Of a stretch of DNA of 64,000 bases, positions 58,294 to 63,245 are shown in pieces (positions within the stretch are counted from its first letter, which is position 1; the number at the start of each line of letters is the position of its first letter). A model generated the notes under the pieces. It saw only the letters and a list, made by a program, of their open reading frames with translations, had not been told where the DNA came from and made no database searches. The stretch covers positions 1-64,000 of the forward strand of contig CAUYUJ010016056.1 in assembly GCA_963575745.1 (NCBI GenBank), in the 5' to 3' direction. This DNA is from Prorocentrum cordatum. Its lineage: Eukaryota; Sar; Dinophyceae; Prorocentrales; Prorocentraceae. The position numbers were made by a program, and so were the translations under genes.

Positions 58294-58786
58294 ACGACGA
58301 CGACCCACGACGATTACGCCTGGTGACGACGACGACGCCGACGACGACGACGCCGACGACGACGACGACGACGACGACGACCAGTGACAACGACGGCGAT
58401 GCCGCCCCACGACGTATTACGCCCGGTGACGACGACGGTGACGCCGCCGCACGACGACGTCGCCCAGCGACGAACGGCGAGAAACCGCACGGCGGCGGCG
58501 CACCCCGACCGCGACCGGGCGCGGGCGCCTGCGGCGGCGAGGTGCGCCGGCGGCGCCGCCGCCGCACGACGGCGTCGCCCGGCGGCGGCGGCGGCCGCCC
58601 GCGCAGGCGGCACGCGCGGCCATCGCCGCGGCCGCCCGCGGGCCGGCGGCGGCGGCCCTCGCGGAGGAGGCGTTGGCGCAGGTCGCGGGCGTGCAGGCCG
58701 CGCTGGCGGCGGAGGCCTTCCGGCACGGCGAGGCCTATGGGCGGCGAGCTTCCCTCGGGATCCCGCACCGGGGGTGGGTGCCCCAG
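27279..58786 (+). CDS. Gene 4: multi-exon gene for an Ala/Arg/Glu-rich helical protein
   Basis: Nineteen short exons can be chained on the + strand with compatible phase at every junction, giving about 790 codons over 31.5 kb. The exons are nearly saturated with G/C at third positions and encode Ala-, Arg-, Glu- and Gln-rich sequence likely to form helices or coiled coils, interrupted by proline-rich linkers. About eleven of the donors are GC and six GT; almost all acceptors are AG followed by G. No domain is recognised, so no function is given. The chain may represent more than one gene, and further exons probably lie upstream of 27279 and at 60.5-63.7 kb. Individual exons are listed separately. 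Confidence 0.55.
27369..27533 (+). mobile_element. Introner: 165-nt GC-AG intron made of one TIR element (family V, copy 1)
   Basis: The intron is nearly coextensive with element 27372-27528. The left end CCAGCCTCGAACTGATCCC is inverted at the right end (GGGATCTGCTTCAAACTGG). The exonic 5-mer GAGGC is duplicated at 27366-27370 and 27531-27535, and the duplication supplies both the GC donor and the AG acceptor. Phase 0 on both sides. Confidence 0.75.
27534..27727 (+). CDS. Gene 4 exon b
   Basis: Phase 0 to 2, donor CAG|GCGCCG. Encodes ADCCAQQLEQQLQAAAAHAR and a second Ala-rich helix ending EGHA. Confidence 0.75.
27760..27905. mobile_element. Snapback family II, copy 2
   Basis: GGCTTCTTAGAAGCACC near 27790 and GCGAAGCCTTCCCCCCTCC near 27870 form the inverted ends. 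Confidence 0.6.
27940..28075. mobile_element. Snapback family III, copy 1
   Basis: TTTCTCGGCTCGGCGCTG is inverted as CAGCGCCGAGCCGAG, around a core rich in GGCGCC palindromes. Confidence 0.65.
28108..28303 (+). CDS. Gene 4 exon c
   Basis: Phase 2 to 0, donor CCAAG|GTTGGG. Encodes RARDAKVALLQRHADGRREA, continues LRLLLHGDPA and ends ADAVAEVSK. Confidence 0.75.
28304..29366 (+). other. Gene 4 intron c-d (GT-AG, 1063 nt)
   Basis: Contains an AT-rich segment, a long GAC microsatellite (28528-28640, 28948-28990) and C-rich DNA. Phase 0 both sides. Confidence 0.6.
29367..29609 (+). CDS. Gene 4 exon d
   Basis: CCCAG|GGC acceptor, phase 0. Encodes GADGLFEALSTVALRGSAQA, then SALGASLSALAARLRRAVEE. 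The end is either AAC|GTTCTC at 29609 (keeps phase 0) or GAAG|GC at 29580. Confidence 0.65.
29640..29740. repeat. CTC microsatellite
   Basis: Imperfect (CTC)n in the intron after exon d. Confidence 0.9.
29785..30010. repeat. Dispersed repeat R3 (two partial copies)
   Basis: GGCCCCGGGACCGTCAAAAC at 29816 and CCAGGACTGTCAAAGCATGA at 29894 head related units. Further copies are at 30575-30710 and, inverted, at 1880-1950 and 33000-33110. Confidence 0.6.
30120..30500. repeat. GGGGA minisatellite-like purine tract
   Basis: GGGGA and GGGAG repeats at 30240-30400. No gene is supported. Confidence 0.8.
30575..30710. repeat. Dispersed repeat R3, further copy
   Basis: GGCCTCTGGAGGCCCCCG and CGGGACCGTCAAGAAGCGA match 29785-29950. 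Confidence 0.6.
30781..30947. mobile_element. Mariner-like MITE, copy 1
   Basis: 167 bp, AT-rich. The left end CAGTGCCGTTTTAATACATA pairs imperfectly with the right end. TA lies directly outside both ends (30779-30780 and 30948-30949), as expected of a Tc1/mariner target duplication. Confidence 0.65.
31078..31215 (+). repeat. Dispersed repeat R1, copy 2
   Basis: Inverted relative to the copy at 2640-2785. Confidence 0.7.
31230..31760. repeat. CGATTC- and CTCAGAC-rich degenerate repeats
   Basis: Loose CGATTCGG units (31240-31450) followed by CAGACC/ACTC units (31600-31740). Confidence 0.55.
31768..32050. repeat. Two-copy tandem, about 159 bp
   Basis: CCTCCCACAGCGGACCCGCC at 31772 and CCTCCAACGGTGGACCCGCC at 31931 mark the two diverged units. 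Confidence 0.65.
32358..32700. repeat. Long CTC microsatellite
   Basis: About 340 bp of imperfect TCC/CTC. Confidence 0.95.
32825..32920. repeat. CGT/GTCGGC microsatellite
   Basis: (CGT)n with four GGCGTC units. Confidence 0.9.
33138..33312. mobile_element. Snapback family II, copy 3
   Basis: GGGGGGGAAAGTGAGAAGGAG near the left end is inverted as CCTTCTCGCTTCCCCCCCCC at the right. CTTCTGAGAAG-type palindromes lie between. It lies just upstream of gene 4 exon e. Confidence 0.6.
33422..33535 (+). CDS. Gene 4 exon e
   Basis: GCAAG|GAG to CAGAAG|GCGGCC, phase 0 to 0. Encodes EEARGWERQLGTAVQELLGR and a proline-rich tail ending RAQK. Confidence 0.7.
33690..33935. repeat. GGGAGAACCATG minisatellite
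   Basis: Degenerate 12-20 bp units of GGGGAGAACCA and ACCATGGGAGA. Confidence 0.8.
34110..34255. repeat. GGA microsatellite
   Basis: Nearly pure (GGA)n at 34160-34255. Confidence 0.95.
34815..34895. repeat. CTC microsatellite
   Basis: Nearly pure (CTC)n followed by a GC-rich island. Confidence 0.95.
34896..35230. other. GC-rich island, possible exon
   Basis: All three + frames and the - strand are partly open. No phase-compatible exon could be chosen. Confidence 0.2.
35296..35480 (+). repeat. Dispersed repeat R2, copy 1 (uninterrupted)
   Basis: CCCACCACGCTTCGGCGCGG, CCCGAGCCTTTCC and TGCAGGGCATCGC are shared with 62136-62535. Here there is no insertion between CCCAGTCTCC and GACGTCCCGAGCC. 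Confidence 0.7.
35555..35970. repeat. CTC/CTGCTC microsatellite
   Basis: About 400 bp of CTC with CTGCTC variants. Confidence 0.95.
36030..36136 (+). CDS. Gene 4 exon f
   Basis: GCGAG|GCG to CGCAG|GCGGCG, phase 0 to 2. Encodes AQLERRRASGAAAVRRVASA and an Arg-rich end. Confidence 0.6.
36137..36910 (+). other. Gene 4 intron f-g (GC-AG)
   Basis: Contains CGTCGT and GTCGTC tracts (36145-36300, 36815-36895). Phase 2 both sides. Confidence 0.5.
36911..37018 (+). CDS. Gene 4 exon g
   Basis: TCGAG|GAT to CTGAG|GTTGCA, phase 2 to 2. Encodes SPRLMVAARAAATLRGLAST and then GRRRLEVL. Confidence 0.55.
37300..37495. mobile_element. Mariner-like MITE, copy 2
   Basis: Shares CAGTGCCGTTTT, CATGCTCCGCGTGCGGA and AAAACAACGATGAG with 30781-30947. 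Its flanks are not TA, so this copy is older or rearranged. Confidence 0.6.
38043..38117 (+). CDS. Gene 4 exon h
   Basis: GACAG|GCG to AGAG|GCGTCG, phase 2 to 2. Encodes REGPLEASGEAFGEDLLDLR and then GPPE. Confidence 0.5.
38240..38330. repeat. GTC microsatellite
   Basis: (CGT)n about 90 bp. Confidence 0.95.
38830..39075. repeat. AAC microsatellite
   Basis: (CAA)n with scattered CAG and TAA variants. Confidence 0.95.
39360..39420. repeat. GACA/GAGA simple repeat
   Basis: ACAGACAG grading into GAGAGACAGA. Confidence 0.85.
39476..40070. repeat. AT-rich tandem repeat, period about 247 bp
   Basis: CTTGCGCGCGCGAATGTCC recurs at 39476, 39722 and 39971. Each unit also carries AAAAACCATTGG and a CGCGCGAGCTC block. 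Confidence 0.85.
40215..40348. repeat. AAC microsatellite
   Basis: (CAA)n about 125 bp. Confidence 0.95.
40660..41500. repeat. Scattered short repeats related to the 158-bp satellite
   Basis: Units such as AATTGTGAGGGAGTCCCG and GCGGGAGCCG at 40660-40870, and AGGTCCCGAGTGAGAGCGCG at 41400-41480, resemble the half-unit of the array at 44.1 kb. Confidence 0.5.
41774..41934. mobile_element. MITE GGTGGA, copy 1
   Basis: 161 bp. The left end GGTGGATAGACCTCC is inverted at the right end GGAGGTCTGTCCACC. It differs from 56604-56764 at about 11 positions. Confidence 0.8.
42000..42488. other. Intron sequence with a copy of snapback family IV
   Basis: AATGAATCGTCGAT, CCCCAGA, AAATATGG and GTGTGCATTTCT (about 42310-42460) match the intron at 55745-56046 in order. 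Both lie just upstream of a gene 4 exon. Confidence 0.55.
42489..42600 (+). CDS. Gene 4 exon i
   Basis: Phase 2 to 0, donor CTGCAG|GCGGCC. Encodes LEQLAELVAALGGAERALEA and AREAEASELQ, a clear heptad-like helix. The acceptor CCCGAG is followed by C, which is unusual here. Confidence 0.6.
42601..44100. other. Intron sequence, no exon supported
   Basis: CGT tracts occur at 43020-43060 and 43195-43290. Remaining sequence is anonymous. Confidence 0.5.
44100..45265. repeat. Satellite array, about 158-bp unit
   Basis: TCTCAGGCGGGAACCTCG or variants start units near 44106, 44263, 44421, 44580, 44743 and 44901, with decayed units to 45265. Each unit carries two copies of a half-motif (GAGGAAGTCTCAGGCGGGAG) plus GTAATCCGAGCGGG. 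Confidence 0.85.
45266..47090. other. Intron sequence, no exon firmly supported
   Basis: Purine-rich GGA tracts at 45630-45760, 46130-46170 and 46865-46960, with anonymous DNA between. A short frame reading AEAEQLAAEL near 45317 is exon-like but cannot be joined in phase. Confidence 0.4.
47100..48015. repeat. TACA/CATA tetranucleotide tract
   Basis: About 900 bp, purest at 47945-48015. Confidence 0.95.
48348..48446 (+). CDS. Gene 4 exon j
   Basis: GACAG|GCG to GGGAG|GTTCAC, phase 0 to 0. Encodes GQAQAMLEAAELLRQETRRF and ends CKSWE. Confidence 0.65.
48650..48800. repeat. GGA microsatellite
   Basis: First half of the two-part intronic arrangement. Confidence 0.9.
48800..49420. repeat. ATCTTGGGGGCC degenerate tandem
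   Basis: Dozens of loose CTTGGGGGCCTCTTGG units; second half of the arrangement. Confidence 0.8.
49777..49930. mobile_element. Introner family V, copy 2
   Basis: ACCAGCCTGGAACACATCCC at the left is inverted at the right (GGGATAAATTCGAGGCTGGT). It ends three bases before a possible AG acceptor. Confidence 0.65.
49934..50017 (+). CDS. Gene 4 exon k (candidate)
   Basis: GTGAG|GAG to CCGAG|GCCTCT, phase 0 to 0. Encodes ECLAVLFVLRVARPSPPPGP. Composition is less typical than that of its neighbours. Confidence 0.35.
50045..50150. repeat. GTC/CGTCCTC microsatellite
   Basis: Triplet repeats inside the intron. Confidence 0.9.
50222..50450. mobile_element. Snapback family I, copy 1
   Basis: GGGGTCGGAGGATCGCGCCG at the left is inverted near the right end. 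The interior is built of CATCGCCGATG units, and the outer ends read CCTAGATGGGG and CCCCATCTAGG. Confidence 0.8.
50950..51680. other. GC-rich region with long open frames, coding status unclear
   Basis: A + frame (50956-51678) and two - frames are open. The last 170 bp match 63845-64000 at the protein level on the + strand (ALRRSxL and VAERxAxAA blocks), so a repeated coding unit is possible. Confidence 0.3.
51765..51950. mobile_element. Snapback family II, copy 4
   Basis: GCGAGGGGGGGCAGCGAGAAG is inverted as CTCACTTCCCCCCCTCGCT, with CTTCTGAGAAG palindromes inside. Confidence 0.7.
52041..52163 (+). CDS. Gene 4 exon l
   Basis: GGCAG|GAG to GGGCAG|GCGCCC, phase 0 to 0. Encodes EAQQAEEARGLRSPRERQAR, then SLRHVQQLTRDMKDRAGQ. 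Confidence 0.7.
52241..52376. mobile_element. Snapback family III, copy 2, with perfect 33-bp arms
   Basis: 52241-52273 and 52344-52376 are perfect inverted repeats (core AACATAAAAACTC). The 70-bp interior contains the family III core with CGCTGGGG/CCCCAGCG. Confidence 0.85.
52389..52563. mobile_element. Introner family V, copy 3
   Basis: ACCAGCCTCGAGCTGATCCC is inverted as GGGATACGTTCCAGGCTGGT. A 40-bp direct repeat (52198-52238 and 52567-52607) brackets this element together with the adjacent family III element. Confidence 0.7.
52870..53110. repeat. Short direct repeats around GTCCACCGCCTGGGGGCC
   Basis: Four copies of the 18-mer or close variants, with C-rich spacers. Confidence 0.7.
53275..53490. 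repeat. 78-bp tandem repeat, 2.5 copies
   Basis: GGCGGCGACGGGGCGGCGAC, CAGCACAGCCACCATACCGA and GACGACAGTCGGCGAC recur in order. Confidence 0.85.
53662..53765. repeat. 21-bp minisatellite
   Basis: GCGCCAGCGATTGGATCGAC occurs about four times. Confidence 0.9.
53957..54105. repeat. 81-bp two-copy tandem
   Basis: CAGCACACGCACGTG at 53960 and 54041 heads the two units. Confidence 0.85.
54642..54785 (+). CDS. Gene 4 exon m
   Basis: GGAAG|GAC to GCGAG|GTTCGG, phase 0 to 0. Encodes DLAVSAELRPKHSALLQALR and then GLEERLAPEVANRRPSRESL. Confidence 0.75.
54786..55667 (+). other. Gene 4 intron m-n (GT-AG, 882 nt) holding two snapback elements
   Basis: Contains a diverged family III element (55090-55215) and family I copy 2. 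Phase 0 both sides. Confidence 0.55.
55283..55507. mobile_element. Snapback family I, copy 2
   Basis: GAGGCCTCCCAGATGGGGTC at the left is inverted at the right. The inner CGATGCATC units are as in copy 1. Confidence 0.8.
55668..55744 (+). CDS. Gene 4 exon n
   Basis: CCGGAG|GCA to GCGAG|GCTGTC, phase 0 to 2. Encodes ARQRFGEAAAAFEDELAADL and then ASLHA. Confidence 0.7.
55745..56046 (+). mobile_element. Introner-like intron n-o (GC-AG, 302 nt), family IV
   Basis: Phase 2 both sides. It shares AATGAATCGTCGAT, ATAGG, GTATGG and GTGTGCACTTCT in order with 42310-42460. Confidence 0.5.
56047..56182 (+). CDS. Gene 4 exon o
   Basis: CCCAG|GGC acceptor, phase 2. Encodes PLLQGIPRP, a proline run and RARAAGHDLHESLPLAAPLP. 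The end is uncertain; AGG|GACGCG would be a GA donor in phase 0. Confidence 0.5.
56183..56447 (+). mobile_element. Intron o-p dominated by a 38-bp inverted repeat
   Basis: Arms at 56247-56284 (GATGGGCACGGAAAGAGCGG) and 56396-56432 are inverted, with two or three mismatches. The acceptor is CCAGAG followed by G. Confidence 0.45.
56448..56604 (+). CDS. Gene 4 exon p
   Basis: Phase 0 to 1, donor GAGG|GTGGAC formed by the edge of the adjacent MITE. Encodes GPSLSGPSGRLLAEPPPRFL and a Pro-rich tail. Confidence 0.45.
56604..56764. mobile_element. MITE GGTGGA, copy 2
   Basis: 161 bp with ends GGTGGACAGACCTCC and GGAGGTTTGTCCACC. Its left end abuts the proposed exon p donor. Confidence 0.85.
57472..57530 (+). 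CDS. Gene 4 exon q
   Basis: CCGAG|GCG to GGGAAG|GCCTTG, phase 1 to 0. Encodes AAGTRSAVAGANALLWLGK. Confidence 0.6.
57531..58073 (+). other. Gene 4 intron q-r (GC-AG, 543 nt)
   Basis: A GAC tract (57565-57605) is followed by family I copy 3. Phase 0 both sides. Confidence 0.6.
57671..57914. mobile_element. Snapback family I, copy 3
   Basis: GGGCCTCCCAGGTGGGCTC and the end CCCCGTGTAGGAGGCCTC are imperfect inverted ends. CATCGGCGATGCG units fill the interior. Confidence 0.75.
58074..58139 (+). CDS. Gene 4 exon r
   Basis: ACCAG|GAG to CTGCAG|GCGGCG, phase 0 to 0. Encodes EQAEILASLRRSTEERHGDV and LQ. Confidence 0.7.
58140..58606 (+). other. Gene 4 intron r-s (GC-AG, 467 nt) flanked by CAGGCGGC repeats
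   Basis: The 8-mer CAGGCGGC spans both splice sites (58137-58144 and 58604-58611). The interior is largely (GAC)n and CGCCGC sequence. Phase 0. Confidence 0.6.
58607..58786 (+). CDS. Gene 4 exon s
   Basis: CGCAG|GCG to CCCAG|GTCAAG, phase 0 to 0. Encodes AARAAIAAAARGPAAAALAE, continues ALAQVAGVQAALAAEAFRHG and ends HRGWVPQ. Confidence 0.75.
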
Positions 58787-59290
58787 GTCAAGCAGGGGCG
58801 AAGCGTCCTGGCTCACCCATAGCCCTACCGAGCAGTGTTCTAAGAACCTCTTGTGGTTTCCACGGAACGTTCTTAGACCATGTTTGGCTGGGACTGTCTT
58901 GTTTTATCACATCGGGGTTATGGTCTAAGAGCATAGATTGGTTCTTCGAACATTCTTGGGTTCTCAGAACATTTCATGGTAGGACTATAGGAATGCTGGG
59001 ACGGTCGGTCCCTGCTCAACCAGGGGGGGGGTGAGTTCGATCGGTTCTTGCACCGAACCGCCCAAAACAGATGCCCCCCAGGCTCCCGATCGCTGCCGAT
59101 TGGTGGGGCATGCGAGGGGCATCTGTATGCGGCAGTTCGGTGCACCAGCGGATCGAACTCATGCCCCCCCGCCTCTAGGGTCACCCCCCCCTTTGGTGGA
59201 TTCCTGATTCACCGCGGGGGGAGCGGTTCTCGAGGCGGGTCCCGAGGTCTGTCGCGGCCCCTCCGCGGGGTTGGCCTTAGTGGAGGGCAT
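58787..59290. other. Intron sequence, no exon supported
   Basis: Two short inverted segments near 59040-59170 share GATCGGTTCTTGCACCGAAC and its complement. Confidence 0.45.
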
Positions 59291-59291
59291 C

Positions 59292-59412
59292 TCCAGGTTG
59301 AGAGCCAGCATCCCCAGGTCGAGAATCGGTACTCCCGGGTCGAGGATCCGTATTCCTATTGGTCGAGAATCAGAGGTCGAGAATCAGTACTTCCAGGTCG
59401 AGAATCAATACG
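59292..59412. repeat. AGGTCGAGAATCAGTACTTC tandem
   Basis: About six 15-22 bp units. Confidence 0.85.
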
Positions 59413-59604
59413 CTCGGGCTCCTGGGGGGCCTAAAGCAACCCGGGATGAGGTTCTCGTCCTGGGGGAAGGCCCCAGGGTCCAGGACCCGCTTTCCTCAGG
59501 CGAAGACCTCTGCAAACAAAATAGCCGTCAGCGCTCCCATACGGGTGGGGGGGGCAGAGGGGGCGTCCTTTGTCGCGAAGGAAAGAGTACTGGATCAACA
59601 TACA

Positions 59605-59735
59605 TGTTCGGAGACCCGCGCGAATTTCTCGGATCTGCGCTGGGCTCCTCTGGCCTCCGGCGCCGACCTCGGTGCCCTCCGCGCGCCTGGAAGGGGGGGT
59701 CAGCGCCGATATCCGCGCAGACCTCTGAAGTTTCT
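59605..59735. mobile_element. Snapback family III, copy 4
   Basis: CGCGCGAATTTCTCGGATCT at the left is inverted near the right end (CAGCGCCGATATCCGCGC). Confidence 0.65.
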
Positions 59736-59817
59736 GTTTATGCAGCTGTCCTCGCATTATTTGAGAAGGCTCAGAATGCTTAATGCTTTATAGCAATATT
59801 TCTGTACCCTCGCCGAC

Positions 59818-59905
59818 AGAGAGGGGGGATTTCAGAAGGCCGGAAGGCTTCTGAGAAAGCCCGCCGCCGTCCCGACAGGCCTTTCCCCTCTCACCTCCCC
59901 ATTCG
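59818..59905. mobile_element. Snapback family II, partial copy
   Basis: CAGAAGGCCGGAAGGCTTCT and the following CCCCTCTCACCTCCCC match the family ends. Confidence 0.45.
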
Positions 59906-60496
59906 GCGCTCCGCCGGAAATAGCCATCGGCTTGGAGTCGGCACGACGGATACAAAGAGCAGCCCTCCGACGGCGTGGAGTTGTGCATCGCTTCGGTCTT
60001 CTAGTGCCCCACCCCTCGTGCTCCAGGGGCCACCAGCGACATGGGCTCGGGACGCAAAGCCGCCCCCCCCCTCCCCGGGGAGGGGCCGGAAGCTCCCAGG
60101 GCCGCAGAGTGGTGAAACAATTCGGACTCGGAGGAAGTCCCCACTTTCTCCAGCATCCTTCTTCAGCCTCTCCACACGGGTACTGCAGTTCGCCGTGTCG
60201 AGGTCAGGGGTGGGGCGAAGGGGGCAGGGAGAACTTTTGACAGGGATGCCCTTCCTTAGTCTTCTGGGAAGGGGTCCTGAAGGAAACGGGCCATGAAGTT
60301 TCTGCTTGCTATTTTTTGGGGGGGGCTTGTGACCTCGACGGGCCCCAGCACCGTCAGAGAACTACATTGTAAGTCGGGCGTGCCCCTCTTCAGGAGGAAG
60401 ATTCAACACCAGCAGAAAAGTGGTCCGGAGACGGATGTTCGATTATTTTTTGAATAACTTTGAGCATGTCTGTCCCTGTTTTAGTCCCAAACCCAG

Positions 60497-60717
60497 CGGA
60501 CGGCCCCTGGGTGCGCCGGGCCCGCGTCCTGCGGCCCCCCCGTGGGGGATCCTGGACGCTCTCCGAGCTCGCGCTCGGTCCCTAAGGGCGCTCCGCGGCC
60601 CTGGGGGGGCCGTGGGCGAAGGGCTCCGTCCCTCCTCCGCCTCCTCCGCCCCCGCCCTCTCTCCTTCGGATTCCCCTCGCGCTCGCTGCTGGCTTCGCGT
60701 TGTGCAGTCTCGCGCAG
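60497..60717 (+). CDS. Candidate exon, Arg/Ala/Ser-rich (gene 4 or next gene)
   Basis: Donor CGCAG|GTAGTAG at 60717 is a canonical GT site in phase 1. Encodes GILDALRARARSLRALRGPG and a Ser/Pro-rich tail. The acceptor is uncertain. Confidence 0.5.
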
Positions 60718-60929
60718 GTAGTAGCTTGAGCCGTTTGCACTCGGATACTCCTCCCTCCGTATACCATTCGAGTTTTTCCCAGCCCCTGCTGGGATCCGGA
60801 GGTGGCGGCGTGGAGCCCCCCCCCCCCAAAAAAAAAATCGCTCCTCCTTGGGTCTCGGGCAGGCTGCGGGGCGTCCACGCCCGCGGCGTCGGGCCCCTTC
60901 CTCCTGTGGCGGGCTTGCGAGGCCCCCCT

Positions 60930-61085
60930 GGGGCGTGGCGGGCCCGGGTCCCTCCGTGTCGGGGTTTGGGCCCCTGCTTTGTGCCCCGTGTCGGGTCCCT
61001 CCGTGTCGGGGTGGGGTTGGGCTCGGGTCCCTCTCCGTGTCGGGGTTGGGCCCCTGCTTTGTGCCGGCGTCAGGCGCAGCGGTGT
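60930..61085. repeat. GGGTCCCTCCGTGTCGGGGT short tandem
   Basis: Four copies of CCGTGTCGGG(GT) with spacers. Confidence 0.8.
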
Positions 61086-61184
61086 CCCTTCCTGTTGAGG
61101 CTTCCTCGGCGACGCGGCGTGGGCACCCTGTAGGTCTTCCCGGCCTTTCCTCGGAGAAGGAAAGACAAGCCACAAACATAAATG

Positions 61185-61335
61185 TCTAGCGCTCCGCGCG
61201 GATTTCTTGTCTTGGATCCGAGCTGGGGCCCCCCTGCGGCGCCTCCGGCGCCGCATCTGGCGCGCGGAGCGCGCCAGGGAGGGGGGTTCCAGCGCAGATC
61301 CAAGAAAGCCGCGCGGAGCGCGAAAAGTGCATGTT
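61185..61335. mobile_element. Snapback family III, copy 5
   Basis: GCGCTCCGCGCGGATTTCTT is inverted as AAGAAAGCCGCGCGGAGCGC. The core is GGCGCCTCCGGCGCC. Confidence 0.8.
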
Positions 61336-61479
61336 GATGCAGTTGTTTCTTCTTCTAGTTCTAAAGCAGCGTATGTAGGAGTTACAGGCGCTCTACATAC
61401 CTCGACAAGCCCACGTAGCAATGGTGCCCCAGGGAGGTTACGAAGAGGAGGACGTAGACACGCAGATGGTGAAGCAGCG

Positions 61480-62030
61480 AGGCCGACAATGGTGAACTTA
61501 GGGACCTCTGAGAGTCTCTTGAAATCAAGTTTCAGCTCTCTTGGAACCTCGTCGGGAGCCTTGCCCTTTTGCGGCCCTCTTAGGTGCCATGGGCCCCTCT
61601 TGGGGCCATCGAGATGGTGGCCCGATGTCAGTCCCCCCCACCTGCGGTAGAGCACTCGTTTTCTGGGGAGCTGTATAGCCTTTTGGTGGCGTCTGAGGGC
61701 CATATTGGAGCGGGCCCTCTTGGAGTCGCTTTGCAGCCTTTCGGGGTCCCTCTTAGGGGCTCTGTTCGGCGATCTTGGAGTCACCTTGACGCCTCGAATG
61801 TCCAGCGGAAGCGACAGGCGAGAAGGTAAACACATTGATTCGCCTTAGGTGTTTCAAGGATTTGGGCGTATCGGATGCGGCCTTGGGAGGTTCCGTGGCC
61901 ACGTGGAATCGTCTTGAGGCGGTCTTGGGGCTTCTTGGAGGCATGTTAGAGGCCGTATCGGGCAATGTGGTGCAATCTTCGCCGCCACATGGGGACATCC
62001 GGGGCCATCTTGGATCTACAAGGACTTCGT
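61480..62030. repeat. CTCTTGGGGCC-type degenerate repeats
   Basis: Loose copies of CCTCTTAGG, CTCTTGGGGCC and TCTTGGAGGC, related to those at 48.8 kb. Confidence 0.6.
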
Positions 62031-62135
62031 GACACATCGCGAGGGCAGGGGTCTGGACCCAGCCCGCAGGGGAAGAAGGGGATTGGAGACGAACTGCCTC
62101 CCAGAGCCAACTACGGTCAGGAACCTCGGCTGAGC

Positions 62136-62535
62136 GTGTCGCGCCGCCGATCTCGGCCCACCACGCTTCGGCACGACACGCTGACCACCTCCCAACTCCT
62201 AGACGTGTGGACGACGACCAATGGAGAGGAAGCATGTTGCCAAATCATTTTCAGATGCCAAAGCACTGTGTTAAACATGTCTTAAACATAGACAATCACG
62301 GTTTAGATATTTGTAGAACATGTCCCAAACAGTTTAAGCACATGTTTAAAATCAATGATAGGATTGATCGGATGTCTGTTGTCATGGCATCCACAATCCT
62401 AGACGTCAACGCCCCGAGCCTTTCCCAGCTGCCCGCCCCGCGCAGCCGGCCGACGCGCTATCGGCCTGCAGGGCATCGCTTGTCGCCTGGGCCGCCCCCG
62501 CGACGCGCTAAGCAAACATTCCCGATCCTACGCCC
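62136..62535 (+). repeat. Dispersed repeat R2, copy 2 (interrupted)
   Basis: Matches 35296-35480 on both sides of an insertion at 62207-62396. Confidence 0.7.
62207..62396. mobile_element. Nested 190-bp insertion with 10-bp target duplication
   Basis: TCCTAGACGT occurs at 62197-62206 and 62397-62406, directly flanking AT-rich DNA absent from R2 copy 1. The ends GTGGA and TCCAC (two bases in) form a very short inverted repeat. Confidence 0.7.
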
Positions 62536-62679
62536 AGAGGGCCGGTGGAACTCCATCGCCACAGTCAGCCCCGGTCACCCAGCGAGCCGCCGCCGACACC
62601 CTCCGCGCCGCTGTCACGAGCCAGCCGAGGGCCCCCGAGGGCCGCCGAACGGCGAGGACGGGGGTCCGAGGCTGGAGGA

Positions 62680-62840
62680 GGCAGGATGCAGGAGGGAGGA
62701 GAGGCAGGAAGAGGAGGAGGCAGGAGGAGGAGGGAGGACGAGAGAGGAGCAGGAGAGGAGCAGGAGAAGGAGCGAGGACAGGGGATGACGAGGGGGGGAG
62801 GAGAGGAGCAGGAGGAGGATGGCCGAGCGACCACAGCGAC
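62680..62840. repeat. GGA tract
   Basis: Purine-rich intron sequence, followed by (GAC)n at 62835-62895. Confidence 0.9.
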
Positions 62841-62850
62841 GACGAGCCCC

Positions 62851-62884
<34 letters not shown>

Positions 62885-62935
62885 CGACGACGACGGCGGC
62901 GGCGGCGGCGGCGGCCGCGGCGTGCCCTTGGCGAG

Positions 62936-63037
62936 GTGGAGGGCACGGGCCCGCGCAGCCTCGCGACGCTGGGCCCGCGCCGGGCGCTGCTCGAGGGCGC
63001 CGCGGCGGCGACCACCGCCGCGCTCGGCGCGCTGCAG
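62936..63037 (+). CDS. Candidate exon, Ala/Leu-rich (gene 4 or next gene)
   Basis: GCGAG|GTG to CTGCAG|GCGATG, phase 0 to 0, GC donor. Encodes VEGTGPRSLATLGPRRALLE, then AAAATTAALGALQ. Confidence 0.6.
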
Positions 63038-63059
63038 GCGATGCTGTTCCATCTTACCC

Positions 63060-63245
63060 CTTCGTCGAGGAGGAGGAGGGGGGGGAGGAGGAGGAGGGGG
63101 GGGGAGGAGGAGAGGGAAGGAGGAGGAGGGGGAGGAGGAGGTGGAGGGGGAGGAGGAGGTGGATGGGGGAGGAGGATCAGGAGGAGGAGGGCGGATGAGG
63201 AGGGGGAGGAGGAGGAGGAGGAGGAGGAGGGGAGAGGGGCAGGAG
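63060..63245. repeat. GGA microsatellite
   Basis: Imperfect GGA/GGGGGA. Confidence 0.95.
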
